A DNA stretch of 53,218 bases. Origin: Cenarchaeum sp. SB0675_bin_21 (lineage in GTDB: Archaea > Thermoproteota > Nitrososphaeria > Nitrososphaerales > Nitrosopumilaceae). The stretch lies in the NCBI GenBank assembly GCA_009843815.1, contig VYCS01000002.1, positions 36,037 to 89,254 of the forward strand, read 5' to 3'. Below, one piece after another: positions 35,398-43,982 of this stretch; the stretch's first letter is position 1; each line of letters starts with the position of its first letter. The notes under the pieces were generated by a model. That model saw only the letters and a program-made list of their open reading frames with translations, was not told where the DNA came from and searched no databases. The translations under genes and the position numbers were made by a program.

Positions 35398-35643
35398 TTA
35401 AACCTGCGCAGCTAGAGACTCCACCTTTGAATCGGCTTCTGCCTCTACTCTGGCACGTAACTTAGCCTTGTACTTGAGGTTTCTAGGCTTTGTTCGTAGT
35501 CTGTAACCGCAACATGGACACCAGAGACCTTCCCATTTGATAAAGATCTCACATATCTGGCAACGACGTTGTCCTGATGCATATCTTCCGGTTCCAACCG
35601 GCTTTTGGGCTTTATGTCTTACGCATATTCCTTTGCATGTCAT
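35398..35643 (-). CDS. Small zinc protein of the thaumarchaeal CKGIC...WCPCCGYRLR type
   Basis: 81 residues: MTCKGICVRHKAQKP, then GRYASGQRRCQICEIFIKW, then GLWCPCCGYRLRTKPRN and a basic helix. The Cys pairs (CKGIC, CQIC, CPCC) suggest a treble-clef or ribbon zinc fold with a basic, nucleic-acid-like tail. I recall near-identical proteins, often several per genome, in Thaumarchaeota, of unknown function. It is transcribed towards the PAC4-like gene and ubiD. A role in DNA/RNA binding is inferred from charge. Confidence 0.85.
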   Translation of the reverse strand: MTCKGICVRHKAQKPVGTGRYASGQRRCQICEIFIKWEGLWCPCCGYRLRTKPRNLKYKAKLRARVEAEADSKVESLAAQV

Positions 35644-35826
35644 CTTTGTACTTATATTAGAATTACATGGTATTTAAAATTGAATTAGAAATTTTCACTG
35701 AATATGACAATATTTTTTACATATATTGGAAGTTATAAATTCACAAAAAAAAATAGTGCATGTAAAACCATCAAATTCTACATTTTTAACATCTTCCGTG
35801 GAGGCAAACAATTTGGTTATATAAAT

Positions 35827-36870
35827 CTACCTCTGATATAGTGTCTTTTCGATATTCAAGTTCAAAACAATCTCTGCTATGTCTACAGAGTACTCTGCTA
35901 TACGTCGAATATTAGCTGCTATCTCGCGGGTCCGGAATACTATCTCACTATCCCATATGCCATCTGTTATCTTGTGCAGTTTTTTATCAAACTCGGATAT
36001 CTGCGCAGCTTTGATGATGGTTGCCTCGGCCTGGTGGTAGTCGTCCTTGAAGAGTGCAAGACACGCATCATCTAGTACGGAGAGCGCAAATGTATTCATA
36101 TCTTGTAGTATGGCTATGGCTTCAGGATCTATCTTTTTATCGAATTCCAGGACATCTCTAGCTATCAATACGGCGTGGTCACCCATTCGTTCGATACATT
36201 TTACTAGTATTCTGTATCCAAGGCAGCTTCGAGCGTTCTTGAATCCTATCTCCTTTAGTATATGATCGTTTTGTATAGCTATCTTTAGTTGTCGTATTAT
36301 GTAAAAGCCGAATCGGTCTATCTCATCATCCATGTTGGTGACTTCGGTTGCTAGCTCCTTGTTGTTCTCCTGTACTGCTGATAGTGCATCCCGGGAGACA
36401 GACTTTGCCAAATGCACCATCCTCTTGAATGCGCCCTCAACTGTCAGCTCCAACAGGTTGATGAGTACCTGTATTGTAATTATTGTGGAAGAGTCAGATA
36501 TTATCTCAGAGCCCATCAGAATTCTTCTTACTGACTCTTTGATGTGCAGACGCTGGTTTGGCCGCAGCCTATTGGTCTTTGGTTTGACATGTATGGTTTT
36601 GAATCCCATAAAGTATAGTGATATGAGTTTGCGGGTTATGGATGGGGGCTTTTCGTTGGGATCAATCTCTATTGTGGCTGCCTCCGCGTGTGCGGTCTTT
36701 GGCTGGACGCTGGGCGGATATAGTATGAGGTTGGTCGAGCCACTCTTGGATATGCGAATTTGATCTCCCTGCTTTAGACCCAGCTCCAAAATCCAATGCT
36801 TTGGGAGTGATATTATATATGAGGATCTGCCGGTGTACTGTATCTTTCTAGTTTCGTACTTCTCCGTCAT
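35827..36870 (-). CDS. PhoU-family regulator with N-terminal AbrB-like domain
   Basis: 347 residues. The N-terminal AbrB/SpoVT-type DNA-binding swapped hairpin (~3-50; TRKIQYTGRSSYIISLPKHWI...GLKQGDQI) is followed by two PhoU helical-bundle repeats (~105-225 and ~230-340; NMDDEIDRFGFYIIRQL and CIERMGDHAVLIARDV, with the E/DxxxD metal-site pattern). Archaeal AbrB-PhoU proteins are thought to control phosphate uptake. No pst genes are nearby. It is divergent from the PUA gene, with a TATA-like ctatatag about 20 nt upstream. Confidence 0.9.
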   Translation of the reverse strand: MTEKYETRKIQYTGRSSYIISLPKHWILELGLKQGDQIRISKSGSTNLILYPPSVQPKTAHAEAATIEIDPNEKPPSITRKLISLYFMGFKTIHVKPKTNRLRPNQRLHIKESVRRILMGSEIISDSSTIITIQVLINLLELTVEGAFKRMVHLAKSVSRDALSAVQENNKELATEVTNMDDEIDRFGFYIIRQLKIAIQNDHILKEIGFKNARSCLGYRILVKCIERMGDHAVLIARDVLEFDKKIDPEAIAILQDMNTFALSVLDDACLALFKDDYHQAEATIIKAAQISEFDKKLHKITDGIWDSEIVFRTREIAANIRRIAEYSVDIAEIVLNLNIEKTLYQR

Positions 36871-36910
36871 TATACATGAATGTATATTGGTCTATATAGA
36901 ATAATCGGGT

Positions 36911-37077
36911 CTCCCACAAGTTTTGGTGATGTGTGGAAAGTTTGAGTCTTTGATCTTTTATCACAATAGACATCACTACATTAGGAGGGTCATGCATAGA
37001 AGTGACCAACATTATGCTGCATGTAGGCCCCTGCCATCAGTTGTATAATGTGTGGCATCATACAAACTTGTGGGGAG
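36911..37077. repeat. Imperfect inverted repeat pair in the phoU-PUA spacer
   Basis: ctcccacaagttttggtgatg (36911-36931, 21 nt) matches the reverse complement of 37056-37077 with few differences, leaving ~124 nt between. It may be a closing helix of a structured RNA, the ends of a small non-autonomous element, or regulator sites. I found no target duplication. The rest of this spacer (36871-37119) has no gene. Confidence 0.5.
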
Positions 37078-37119
37078 GAGCCAGCAATCGTAAATATTTA
37101 GGTGTATTACATATGAGTT

Positions 37120-37590
37120 GTGGACAGTCATCATAAAATCAATTGTACTGTTGATGCACTATATGGTGCTGGCGCCTCGGCATACATCCCCTCAGATATA
37201 ACAATGACGTATTATCGGACGGGTCGTATTCGTGAGGTGTATCATAATGGCACGCTCTTGTGCACTCTGCGTATAGATGGGGGACTTGCCATCACTCTGG
37301 ACTTTGCGCGTATACTACTGCAGTGTAAGGATTTTGATGAGTACTGTATAGAAGTAGACGATGATGCAGCTCCCTTTGTTGCCGAAGGCAAGTCGGTCTT
37401 TGCATCACATGTAGTACGATGCGGCAAGTATGTCCGGATATCATCAGATGTGCCTATATTGTATAACAATGATGTAATAGCCGTGGGGCGGGCGGTCTTG
37501 TCTGAACCAATGATTGCAGGGTCCCGTAGGGGCGTAGTGGTACGAGTCAGGGATAGTTTAAAAAGAAGAGGCCGCATATTCTCAACATGA
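37120..37590 (+). CDS. PUA-domain protein upstream of NAC
   Basis: 156 residues from GTG 37120. The C-terminal half (~65-150) is a PUA domain: DDDAAPFVAEGKSVFASHVV, ISSDVPILYNNDVIAVGRAVLS, and the GSRRGVVVRVRDSLKRRG end. The N-terminal half (~25-65; YYRTGRIREVYHNGTLLCTLRIDGGLAIT) resembles the region preceding PUA in archaeal RNA-modification proteins. No catalytic domain is seen. The 4-nt overlap with nac (ATGATG) is the usual archaeal arrangement. RNA binding during translation or rRNA/tRNA modification is inferred. A TATA-like taaatattta lies ~20 nt upstream. Confidence 0.8.
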   Translation: MDSHHKINCTVDALYGAGASAYIPSDITMTYYRTGRIREVYHNGTLLCTLRIDGGLAITLDFARILLQCKDFDEYCIEVDDDAAPFVAEGKSVFASHVVRCGKYVRISSDVPILYNNDVIAVGRAVLSEPMIAGSRRGVVVRVRDSLKRRGRIFST

Positions 37591-37928
37591 TGCGCTCGGG
37601 TAATCGCAATATGCGCCGGATGATGAACCGTATGGGTGTCAGTATGGATGTCATAGATGATGTTCAGGAAGTCATAATTCGTACTTCCACCAAAGAGATA
37701 GTCATACAAAACCCTCAGGTAAACATGGCAGATGCCAAAGATTCCACGACATTTATTGTGGCTGCCGAAAGTTATGAAGAGCGAGAGTTGGAGGCTCCCG
37801 CATACTCAGAAGATGACATCGAGTTGTTGTGTCTGCACGCCAATGTGGACCGGGATACAGCTATTTCCGCATTGAAAGATTGTGATGGCGAGGTGGCCAC
37901 CGCCATGGTGCGCCTAAAATCTGACTAA
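37587..37928 (+). CDS. nac: Nascent polypeptide-associated complex protein
   Basis: 113 residues. A basic start (MMRSGNRNMRRMMNRMGVSMD, ribosome contact) is followed by the NAC beta-barrel (~20-65; VIIRTSTKEIVIQNPQVNMADAKDSTTFIVA) and a C-terminal UBA domain (~72-112; YSEDDIELLCLHANVDRDTAISALKDCDGEVATAMVRL). The archaeal homodimer binds emerging nascent chains. It is translationally coupled to the PUA gene. Confidence 0.95.
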   Translation: MMRSGNRNMRRMMNRMGVSMDVIDDVQEVIIRTSTKEIVIQNPQVNMADAKDSTTFIVAAESYEERELEAPAYSEDDIELLCLHANVDRDTAISALKDCDGEVATAMVRLKSD

Positions 37929-37976
37929 ATTACGACTTTATGTATTATACAATAATGGTATTGCATGGTGTGCTAC

Positions 37977-38087
37977 ATGCTGCGTATATCACCCAAGGCA
38001 ATCAAGCACGCTAGTTGCGCAGACTCATTTGACAGTACGATGCATCTGCCACTGTATGATCTGGGGGCTTTAATAGCATTTAATTAA
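37977..38087 (+). CDS. Doubtful 36-codon ORF between nac and the coiled-coil gene
   Basis: MLRISPKAIKHAS... to GALIAFN, ending 5 bp before the next start. No motif is recognised and it has no clear promoter. It may be chance; the 163-bp spacer otherwise holds only an AT-rich promoter stretch (ttaattaac) for the following gene. Confidence 0.2.
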   Translation: MLRISPKAIKHASCADSFDSTMHLPLYDLGALIAFN

Positions 38088-38092
38088 CGGAT

Positions 38093-38443
38093 ATGCGAGC
38101 GATACAAGTGATGGCGGTTGCAGAGTCGCAGGTGAAGGGCATAATCAGTGCTCTAAAGGATTTGGAGACAAGTATTGACTCTTTGGATGCAACCATATCC
38201 GAGATGAAGAGAGAGATGTCGTCTCTGGTTCAAAAAGAGATAGACAGGCTATACGAAGAGACCCGTGCCATGGCGACGGTGGAGGCTGAGCAGATTGTCG
38301 AGGCGGCAAAAAAGTCTGCTGATAAGAAAGCCGCAAAGATAACCAAAGATGCCAACGCCAGTCTAGAAAAACTACGTCAGGATATTGATTCTGGTTTCAA
38401 GGATGCAGTGGATGTGGCGGTAAATGCCATAATGAAGGCATAA
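38093..38443 (+). CDS. Coiled-coil protein resembling A-type ATP synthase subunit H
   Basis: 116 residues, nearly all helical with heptads. The Ala/Lys/Glu-rich middle (EAEQIVEAAKKSADKKAAKI, ~62-81) is typical of peripheral-stalk subunits H/G of A- and V-type ATPases. An N-terminal half with SLDATISEMKREM also fits a coiled coil. No other ATP synthase gene lies in the window, so the assignment rests on composition and length alone. It could be another helical scaffold. Confidence 0.5.
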   Translation: MRAIQVMAVAESQVKGIISALKDLETSIDSLDATISEMKREMSSLVQKEIDRLYEETRAMATVEAEQIVEAAKKSADKKAAKITKDANASLEKLRQDIDSGFKDAVDVAVNAIMKA

Positions 38444-38505
38444 TTCACTAAAAATATTAACACCCATACAATACATGTATCATCAACGCAATAGAGAGAT
38501 ATCGT

Positions 38506-39102
38506 ATGGGAGTAGCAACGGCTCAAGGTAGGCCCTATTACTTATTTACTCGCTGGTTGAGAGGTTTAAATATAAAATTCGATGTGCTAAAGCCCGACGA
38601 GATACCAAACTATACCGGTGATGTTATACTCACCACCAGAGAGGAGTTCCCATCAAAGAGCGATAAAATACTCTTGTATGACGATGAGATGAAGCATGGC
38701 TCCACCATCACTTTGGTGTTGTTACTACAAAGGTGCGGCATAACAGGTGATGATTTGATAGTGGGTATAGACCCGGGCAGGCGCATAGGCCTGTCTGTCT
38801 TTTATGGCAGTGTAGAGATAGATAGACAGTTGTTCATATCCATAGAGAGAATGTCATCGCACATACGTCACATATTCAAGTACATCAAGTCTACAAGGCA
38901 TCTGATACGTATAGGTGATGGTGATATGACTACAGCATGGAGAATATGTAGAATGTTGGATGTCATCGATACGCCGTATAGTCTTGAGTTTGTCAATGAA
39001 TCCGGAACCAGTCCTAGAACCAGACACTGCAACAGTAGAGGTAAACAAGACATGTTGGCAGCAAGAGCCATAGCCCAGAGAGATCCGTGGGTGATGGCAT
39101 AA
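38506..39102 (+). CDS. RuvC/RNase H-fold protein next to HflX
   Basis: 198 residues, no named family that I recognise. An N-terminal alpha/beta part (~1-80; [31 protein letters not shown]) precedes a RuvC-like core: beta-1 [19 protein letters not shown] with Asp89, a later strand IRIGDGD with Asp138/Asp140, and a final helix [16 protein letters not shown] with Asp182. This acid pattern is that of RuvC/YqgF-type nucleases, although the His/Asp spacing of RuvC is not exact. Its 3' end overlaps hflX by 16 nt. It could be a resolvase-like nuclease or an inactive RNase H fold. Confidence 0.7.
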   Translation: MGVATAQGRPYYLFTRWLRGLNIKFDVLKPDEIPNYTGDVILTTREEFPSKSDKILLYDDEMKHGSTITLVLLLQRCGITGDDLIVGIDPGRRIGLSVFYGSVEIDRQLFISIERMSSHIRHIFKYIKSTRHLIRIGDGDMTTAWRICRMLDVIDTPYSLEFVNESGTSPRTRHCNSRGKQDMLAARAIAQRDPWVMA

Positions 39103-40169
39103 TAGACTCGGCCATACTGATTACCTATGATCGTCGTGATGCCACTGATGAGGCAGTGGCATTGTGTGAGGCGGCCGGCTATACAATATCACATATAATA
39201 AAACAAAAATTTCTGAACCGACCAAAGTATGGTATTAGTGAAGATATGCTGTTCAAATTAAAAGATCTGGCAAATACGTTAAATCCTGACGTTATCATAT
39301 ATGATGAGGTTCTCAGGCCCAGCCAAAACTACAATTTGGCATCAAGATTACATAGAAACGTACTGGACCGGGAGACGCTCATACTAGAGATATTTGAGCG
39401 GAGGGCGTCTAGTGCCGAATCACGCCTGCAGGTAAAGATGGCTCAGATGCGGTATGAATCCAATCGCGCTCGTGAGAAGGTTCGTCTGGCAAGGGCAGGA
39501 GAGCAACCTGGTTTTATGGGCATAGGCAAGTTTGAGGTGGATGTATACTACAATGACATACAACATAGAATGAACTCTGTGCGGCACAAGTTGGAGAAGG
39601 CCGGCAGACAGAGAAGACTTCACCGTCAGGGTCGAATACGAATGGGGCTAAAGACAGTCTCACTAGCAGGTTACACCTCGGCGGGCAAGACTACTCTCTT
39701 TAATATTTTGACCGGTGAGAATAACAAGAGTAGTGATGTCTTGTTTACAACCCTGTCGACGACCACTAGGCGTTTTTATGCCAACAACGAGCCGTTCCTG
39801 CTATCCGACACTGTGGGTTTCATAAGCAAACTACCTGCCTACATGATTGATGCATTCAGGTCCACACTTGAAGAGATGATTCACGCTGATGTGACGATAG
39901 TGGTACTAGATGCGGGCGATACTGAGGTTAACCTACTGCGCAAGTATCGCAGCTGTATGAGTACGCTGAATCGTTTGGGTGTGGAAGGTCATCGCTTGGT
40001 CTTTGCGCTAAATAAGTCTGATACAGTAACAGAGTCTGAGATGGCCTCTAGAGTTGATCGTCTAAATATACAGGACAAGAGGTGGGCGGCCGTATCTGCC
40101 CTTACTGGCCAAGACGTAGAGTCGTTACGTGAATTAATATTTGCAGCAGCTGGTACAAAATCAGTATAA
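39087..40169 (+). CDS. hflX: GTPase HflX
   Basis: 360 residues from GTG 39087. The N-terminal HflX domain (~5-110) is followed by a long charged helical pair (~112-185; basic, rRNA-contacting). The GTPase domain (~190-355) has G1 [11 protein letters not shown]2 [10 protein letters not shown]3 DTVGF and G4 NKSD. HflX splits or rescues ribosomes in bacteria; archaeal members bind the large subunit. It overlaps the RuvC-like gene and shares one base with trm56 (TAATG), so it sits in a translation-centred operon. Confidence 0.95.
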   Translation: MGDGIIDSAILITYDRRDATDEAVALCEAAGYTISHIIKQKFLNRPKYGISEDMLFKLKDLANTLNPDVIIYDEVLRPSQNYNLASRLHRNVLDRETLILEIFERRASSAESRLQVKMAQMRYESNRAREKVRLARAGEQPGFMGIGKFEVDVYYNDIQHRMNSVRHKLEKAGRQRRLHRQGRIRMGLKTVSLAGYTSAGKTTLFNILTGENNKSSDVLFTTLSTTTRRFYANNEPFLLSDTVGFISKLPAYMIDAFRSTLEEMIHADVTIVVLDAGDTEVNLLRKYRSCMSTLNRLGVEGHRLVFALNKSDTVTESEMASRVDRLNIQDKRWAAVSALTGQDVESLRELIFAAAGTKSV

Positions 40170-40690
40170 TGACGATAGAGGTGGTCCGTATAGGCCAGAG
40201 GTTGGTACGAGATGATCGTGTAACTACGCATGCAGCATTGGTCTCAAGAGCGTTTGGAGCTTCACGCATATACATGAATGAGACCAACTCAGAGATACTA
40301 CAGGTTATAGACGGCATGAACAAGAGTTGGGGCGGTTCCTTTGAGGTGGCTCTAGAGGATAATTTAAAGGACATAATCAGACAGAAGAAGGACTCGGGTT
40401 ACATGATAGTACACTTGACCATGTACGGGTATGCACTACATGATTACCTGAAATTTAACACCGTACCAGAGAAGATACTGATTGTTATAGGTGCTAGCAA
40501 GGTTCCGCGGGAGATATACAGTATGGCCGACTACAATGTGTCAGTGGGGCTGCAACCACACTCGGAGATTGCAGCCTTGGCGGTATTTTTAGACCGCATA
40601 CAGTGTGGAGAGCAATTCAAGAGGGAGTTTCCTGGAGCCAGTAAACGCATAATTCCCAGCCGAACGGGCAAATGTGTAAGTGATTTATAG
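40169..40690 (+). CDS. trm56: tRNA (cytidine-56) 2'-O-methyltransferase
   Basis: 173 residues. The archaeal aTrm56 signature is at the N-terminus: EVVRIGQRLVRDDRVTTHAALVSRAFGA. The SPOUT knot is visible in ILIVIGASKVPREIYSMADYNVSVG and QPHSEIAALAVFLDRI. It methylates C56 in the T-loop of tRNAs using SAM and is found only in archaea. One-base overlap with hflX; 20 bp upstream of tfe. Confidence 0.95.
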   Translation: MTIEVVRIGQRLVRDDRVTTHAALVSRAFGASRIYMNETNSEILQVIDGMNKSWGGSFEVALEDNLKDIIRQKKDSGYMIVHLTMYGYALHDYLKFNTVPEKILIVIGASKVPREIYSMADYNVSVGLQPHSEIAALAVFLDRIQCGEQFKREFPGASKRIIPSRTGKCVSDL

Positions 40691-40710
40691 CGGAAGATAG
40701 ATTATATATT

Positions 40711-41226
40711 GTGATTCAAAAGTATGACGATCCATTCATTAGAATATCCGCCATGATTGGGGGCGATGAATACCAAAAGGTAGCTCGCTCGCTTCTAAAG
40801 ACTGAAGATGCAACAGATGAAGAGATTGCTAGCTCTACTGGACTTCGAATAAACATAGTGCGTAAAGTCCTCTATGGACTGTTTGGTAAGTCGCTGATTA
40901 CTGCCGTCCGTGTCAAGGATGAGAGGAAGGGTTGGTTTGTATACAGATGGCGAACCCGACGCAACGAGGCAGAGTTATTCATAGAGAATCAGAAACGACA
41001 GGTGATGGAACGTCTACAACAACGTCTTGACTTTGAAAACTCTACTCAGTTCTATCATTGCGGTAATGAGGACTGTCCTCGGGCCACCTTTGAAGAGACT
41101 TTGGGCGATATGTTCAAGTGCTCAAACTGTGGTGGTGTCATGAATCCTAAAAACAATGATCGTATAAAGAAAGCCCTCAAAAAGAAGATAGACGTAATAG
41201 AGGCAGATATGCAGCAGACGTTCTAG
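40711..41226 (+). CDS. tfe: Transcription initiation factor TFE alpha
   Basis: 171 residues from GTG. An N-terminal winged helix (~6-90; ARSLLKTEDATDEEIASSTGLRINIVRKVLYGLFG, GWFVYRWR) is followed by a zinc ribbon (~116-150; CGNEDCPRATFEETLGDMFKCSNCGG) and a C-terminal basic helix. TFE helps open promoter DNA with TBP and TFB. It is close behind trm56, with a TATA-like ttatatatt inside the 20-bp gap that is too near to serve a leaderless start here. Its 3' end overlaps the convergent TPR gene by 4 nt. Confidence 0.95.
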   Translation: MIQKYDDPFIRISAMIGGDEYQKVARSLLKTEDATDEEIASSTGLRINIVRKVLYGLFGKSLITAVRVKDERKGWFVYRWRTRRNEAELFIENQKRQVMERLQQRLDFENSTQFYHCGNEDCPRATFEETLGDMFKCSNCGGVMNPKNNDRIKKALKKKIDVIEADMQQTF

Positions 41227-41957
41227 ACTCTAAAGGGGTTTTTATCATGAGGGTTTCTCTTGCCAAGTCTATTCATATCATCCAAACATAGTTGGTGAAA
41301 TACAGTACAGCCGTTATGTTTGGCATCAGATATTATCCTAGAGATATCATCATCCAGTAGTCCTTGCGCAGCCAAGAATGACTCATCGTCCAGCCCCAAT
41401 GATTTATACGCATCAGTCCGGGCGGTAACGGCCTCTGAAAGGGAGGGATTTACAAGTAGCGCCTCATCATACCAGTGTATGGACTCTTGAAGTTTGCTCT
41501 GTCGGCGGAATATTAGTGCCATGTTCAGTAGTGCAGTCACATTACGAGGGTCCTGTTTTAGTGCACGCTCAAAGTATTGTATGGCATCTTTGTATTCATC
41601 CAGCTCAGCGGATGCCAACCCCGCGCTGTTCAAGGCCCATGTATCTGTGTTGTCCATATCCAATAATGTATTGCAACACTCCAGAACATCATCATATCGG
41701 TGGAGATTCTCCAGTGCGTATATTTTGTTGTGTAGGGCATATGCATCAGTATGATCACGCTTCAAGACCTCATCGCAGTATTGTATGGTTTTGGTGAACT
41801 CTTCTAAGTTTAGGCATGCCAGTGATATGTTTTGTAACGCCAGTATATCTGTGGGGTCTTTACTGAGTAGTGCTTGGCAGTAATGGTACAACTCCTCAAA
41901 TCTCTTTGCGTTGTACAGTCGATTTATTACGTTGGATGGCTCCAATACATCTGACAT
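41223..41957 (-). CDS. Tetratricopeptide-repeat protein
   Basis: 244 residues made of about six TPR units. Examples are PTDILALQNISLACLNLEEF, HTDAYALHNKIYALENLHRY, TDTWALNSAGLASAELDEY, PRNVTALLNMALIFRRQSK and PSLSEAVTARTDAYKSLGL. There is no signal peptide or membrane helix, so it is a cytoplasmic interaction scaffold. The partner is unknown. It lies downstream of the citE-like gene on the same strand and may share its transcript. Confidence 0.9.
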   Translation of the reverse strand: MSDVLEPSNVINRLYNAKRFEELYHYCQALLSKDPTDILALQNISLACLNLEEFTKTIQYCDEVLKRDHTDAYALHNKIYALENLHRYDDVLECCNTLLDMDNTDTWALNSAGLASAELDEYKDAIQYFERALKQDPRNVTALLNMALIFRRQSKLQESIHWYDEALLVNPSLSEAVTARTDAYKSLGLDDESFLAAQGLLDDDISRIISDAKHNGCTVFHQLCLDDMNRLGKRNPHDKNPFRV

Positions 41958-41983
41958 ATTGTGTTATGTTTGGTGGGCTGAAT

Positions 41984-42835
41984 TTAATTTTTGGATTCGG
42001 TTGCATTCAATACTGCGAGGGCCTGTTTGTAGTGTACCTCATCAATCATCCTGCCATCCAAAGTGGTAGCACCCTTTCCTGACTGTAATGTATGCTCGTA
42101 CGTATCACAGACGCGCCGCGCCCAGTCCATCTCCGATGGTGTGGGGGCAAACAGGGTGTGTGTCGTGTCAATCTGCGCAGGGTGAATTAGTGACTTGCCA
42201 GAGTATCCCAAGCTACGGCCAAATTTGCAGTCGGCCTCAAAGCCCTCAACATCATGTATGTCCTGCCATATGCCGTCTATTGCCGCCACACCTGCTGCTG
42301 TAGCATCAACTGGTACCTTGGAGCGAGAGTAGATGGCGGTCTCTGTACTCTTTGTGTACTCAACGCCCATATCGTTTAGTAGGTCGAATATTCCAAACAC
42401 TACGCTGCATACACGTTCACTGCACGCAATATCATGTGTATTCAGGACACCAGCTGCCGACTCTATGGAGGGTAGCATCAGAGTCTTGCATCCCGCAGGC
42501 TCCAACTCTTTTGTTAAATCCAGTACTCTGTGCAGGTCTTTGGTGTCGTTCACTTTTGGAATTACAACTCCATCAGGGGGCGTTCCCTTCATTATATATT
42601 TGAGATCATCAATGTACAGACTTGTATTTGGGTTGTTTATTCGTACAAATACAGAGTTTGATCTGTCTTTGGACAACAAATCTGAGATTAGACGTCGGGC
42701 CTCGGACTTTTGGTTTAATGGAACAGAGTCCTCCAAGTCCAAACATATTATGTCTGCATGTAGCATGAGAGATTTTGCAAGGAATTTAGGGTTATTTCCT
42801 GGTACAAAAATAAGACTACGAAAGAGATTTGGCAT
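41984..42835 (-). CDS. CitE/HpcH-like lyase
   Basis: 283 residues from MPNLFRSLIFVPGNNPKF (ATG 42835); a start at 42850 would overlap the MDR gene by 8 nt. It is a TIM-barrel of the citrate lyase beta/malyl-CoA lyase type: CLDLEDSVP (~35-43), VFVRINNP (substrate Arg), LPSIESAAGV (Glu metal ligand) and VVFGIFDLLNDMG (Asp ligand). Likely reactions are reversible cleavage of malyl-CoA or a related beta-hydroxyacyl-CoA; free-standing CitE proteins have several roles. It is adjacent to the MDR oxidoreductase, suggesting acyl-CoA metabolism. Confidence 0.88.
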   Translation of the reverse strand: MPNLFRSLIFVPGNNPKFLAKSLMLHADIICLDLEDSVPLNQKSEARRLISDLLSKDRSNSVFVRINNPNTSLYIDDLKYIMKGTPPDGVVIPKVNDTKDLHRVLDLTKELEPAGCKTLMLPSIESAAGVLNTHDIACSERVCSVVFGIFDLLNDMGVEYTKSTETAIYSRSKVPVDATAAGVAAIDGIWQDIHDVEGFEADCKFGRSLGYSGKSLIHPAQIDTTHTLFAPTPSEMDWARRVCDTYEHTLQSGKGATTLDGRMIDEVHYKQALAVLNATESKN

Positions 42836-42842
42836 GGATTGA

Positions 42843-43922
42843 TTAAGCACCCTCAGGTTTTAACAGTATCTTGCCAAACATACCTTTACCATTCAGCATT
42901 TTAGTGTGTGCCTCTGCGGCTTGCTCAAAGCTATACACAGAGTCAATGACAGACTTTATCTTGCCACGACCCATCCAAAAGAGTCCTTGCTCCAGCTCGG
43001 CTTTGGTTCCCTGTGTAGCACCTAGTATGTTTGTACCTTTGAAGAATATGTGACGTAGGTCGGTATGCGCATCGTAGCCGGTAGTGGCTCCGCACGATAC
43101 CAAGGTGGCTCCGTACTTTAGCAGAGTGAGTTGTTTGTTCCAGTGGGTCTGTCCTATGTGATCAAATGAGAGATCAATTCCCGGCAGTGTACCCTTCTTT
43201 TTAGCTATCTCTTTACTAATGGCGCGTACCTCTTTATGCCAGTCATCCTTACGGTGATCCACTGCATAATCTGCTCCCAACGCCGTTAGTTGATCTAGTT
43301 TGTCTGGGCTGGCAGTAGCAATAACATCACAGTTGTATAGTTTTGCTATCTGAATTCCAAAGGAACCAACTCCGGATCCACCACCCATTATCAGAACGGT
43401 CTGGCCTGGAGTTATATTTGCTCGACCCACCAACATGTGCCAAGCCGTAAGGATTGTCATTGAGGCGGCGGCAGCGTCATCATATGAGACGCCTTCGGGT
43501 ATCTTTGTAACGTTCACCTCAGGAAGATGTATGAGTTCGGCATATGCACCCCATACGGGACCGGTCTGGAAACCCCATATGGTCCTGCTGGAGCAGTCAA
43601 ACTCTCTTCCGCTAGTACACTCTTGACACACTCGGCAAGTCATATTGGCATGGGAGACTACTCGATCTCCTACCTTGATGCGTTTTACATCCTCACCAAC
43701 GGCAACCACATCACCAGCGGCATCTGAGCCAGATACATGGGGTAGTTTGACAGGTACGGGTGCTCCTCTCATACCCCAAATATCGTTGTAGTTTAGCGCC
43801 GCAGTTTTTAACTTAAAGATTACCTCATCAGGCTTTGGCTTTGGATCATCGAGATCTTCCACATTCAGTATTTTAGAGTAGTTATCATCAGGGGCGTATT
43901 CATGGTATACAACAGCTTTCAT
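42843..43922 (-). CDS. Zinc-type MDR oxidoreductase (possible acyl-CoA or quinone reductase)
   Basis: 359 residues. A GroES-like N-terminal domain with AALNYNDIWGMRG and HVSGSDAAGDVV, a structural zinc lobe (CRVCQECTSGREFDC, ~99-113) and a Rossmann fold with LIMGGGSGVGSFGIQIAKL. The catalytic zinc Cys of alcohol dehydrogenases is replaced (NYND), as in quinone and enoyl reductases. In archaea with the 3-hydroxypropionate/4-hydroxybutyrate cycle an MDR enzyme reduces acryloyl-CoA; this protein is a candidate for such a step, by inference. A TATA-like tataatta (43945-43952 region) precedes it. Confidence 0.88.
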   Translation of the reverse strand: MKAVVYHEYAPDDNYSKILNVEDLDDPKPKPDEVIFKLKTAALNYNDIWGMRGAPVPVKLPHVSGSDAAGDVVAVGEDVKRIKVGDRVVSHANMTCRVCQECTSGREFDCSSRTIWGFQTGPVWGAYAELIHLPEVNVTKIPEGVSYDDAAAASMTILTAWHMLVGRANITPGQTVLIMGGGSGVGSFGIQIAKLYNCDVIATASPDKLDQLTALGADYAVDHRKDDWHKEVRAISKEIAKKKGTLPGIDLSFDHIGQTHWNKQLTLLKYGATLVSCGATTGYDAHTDLRHIFFKGTNILGATQGTKAELEQGLFWMGRGKIKSVIDSVYSFEQAAEAHTKMLNGKGMFGKILLKPEGA

Positions 43923-43982
43923 TAAGATGATTCTATACTACCCTTAATTATAGGTAGTGAGAATTTCCACCTAAAATCATTA

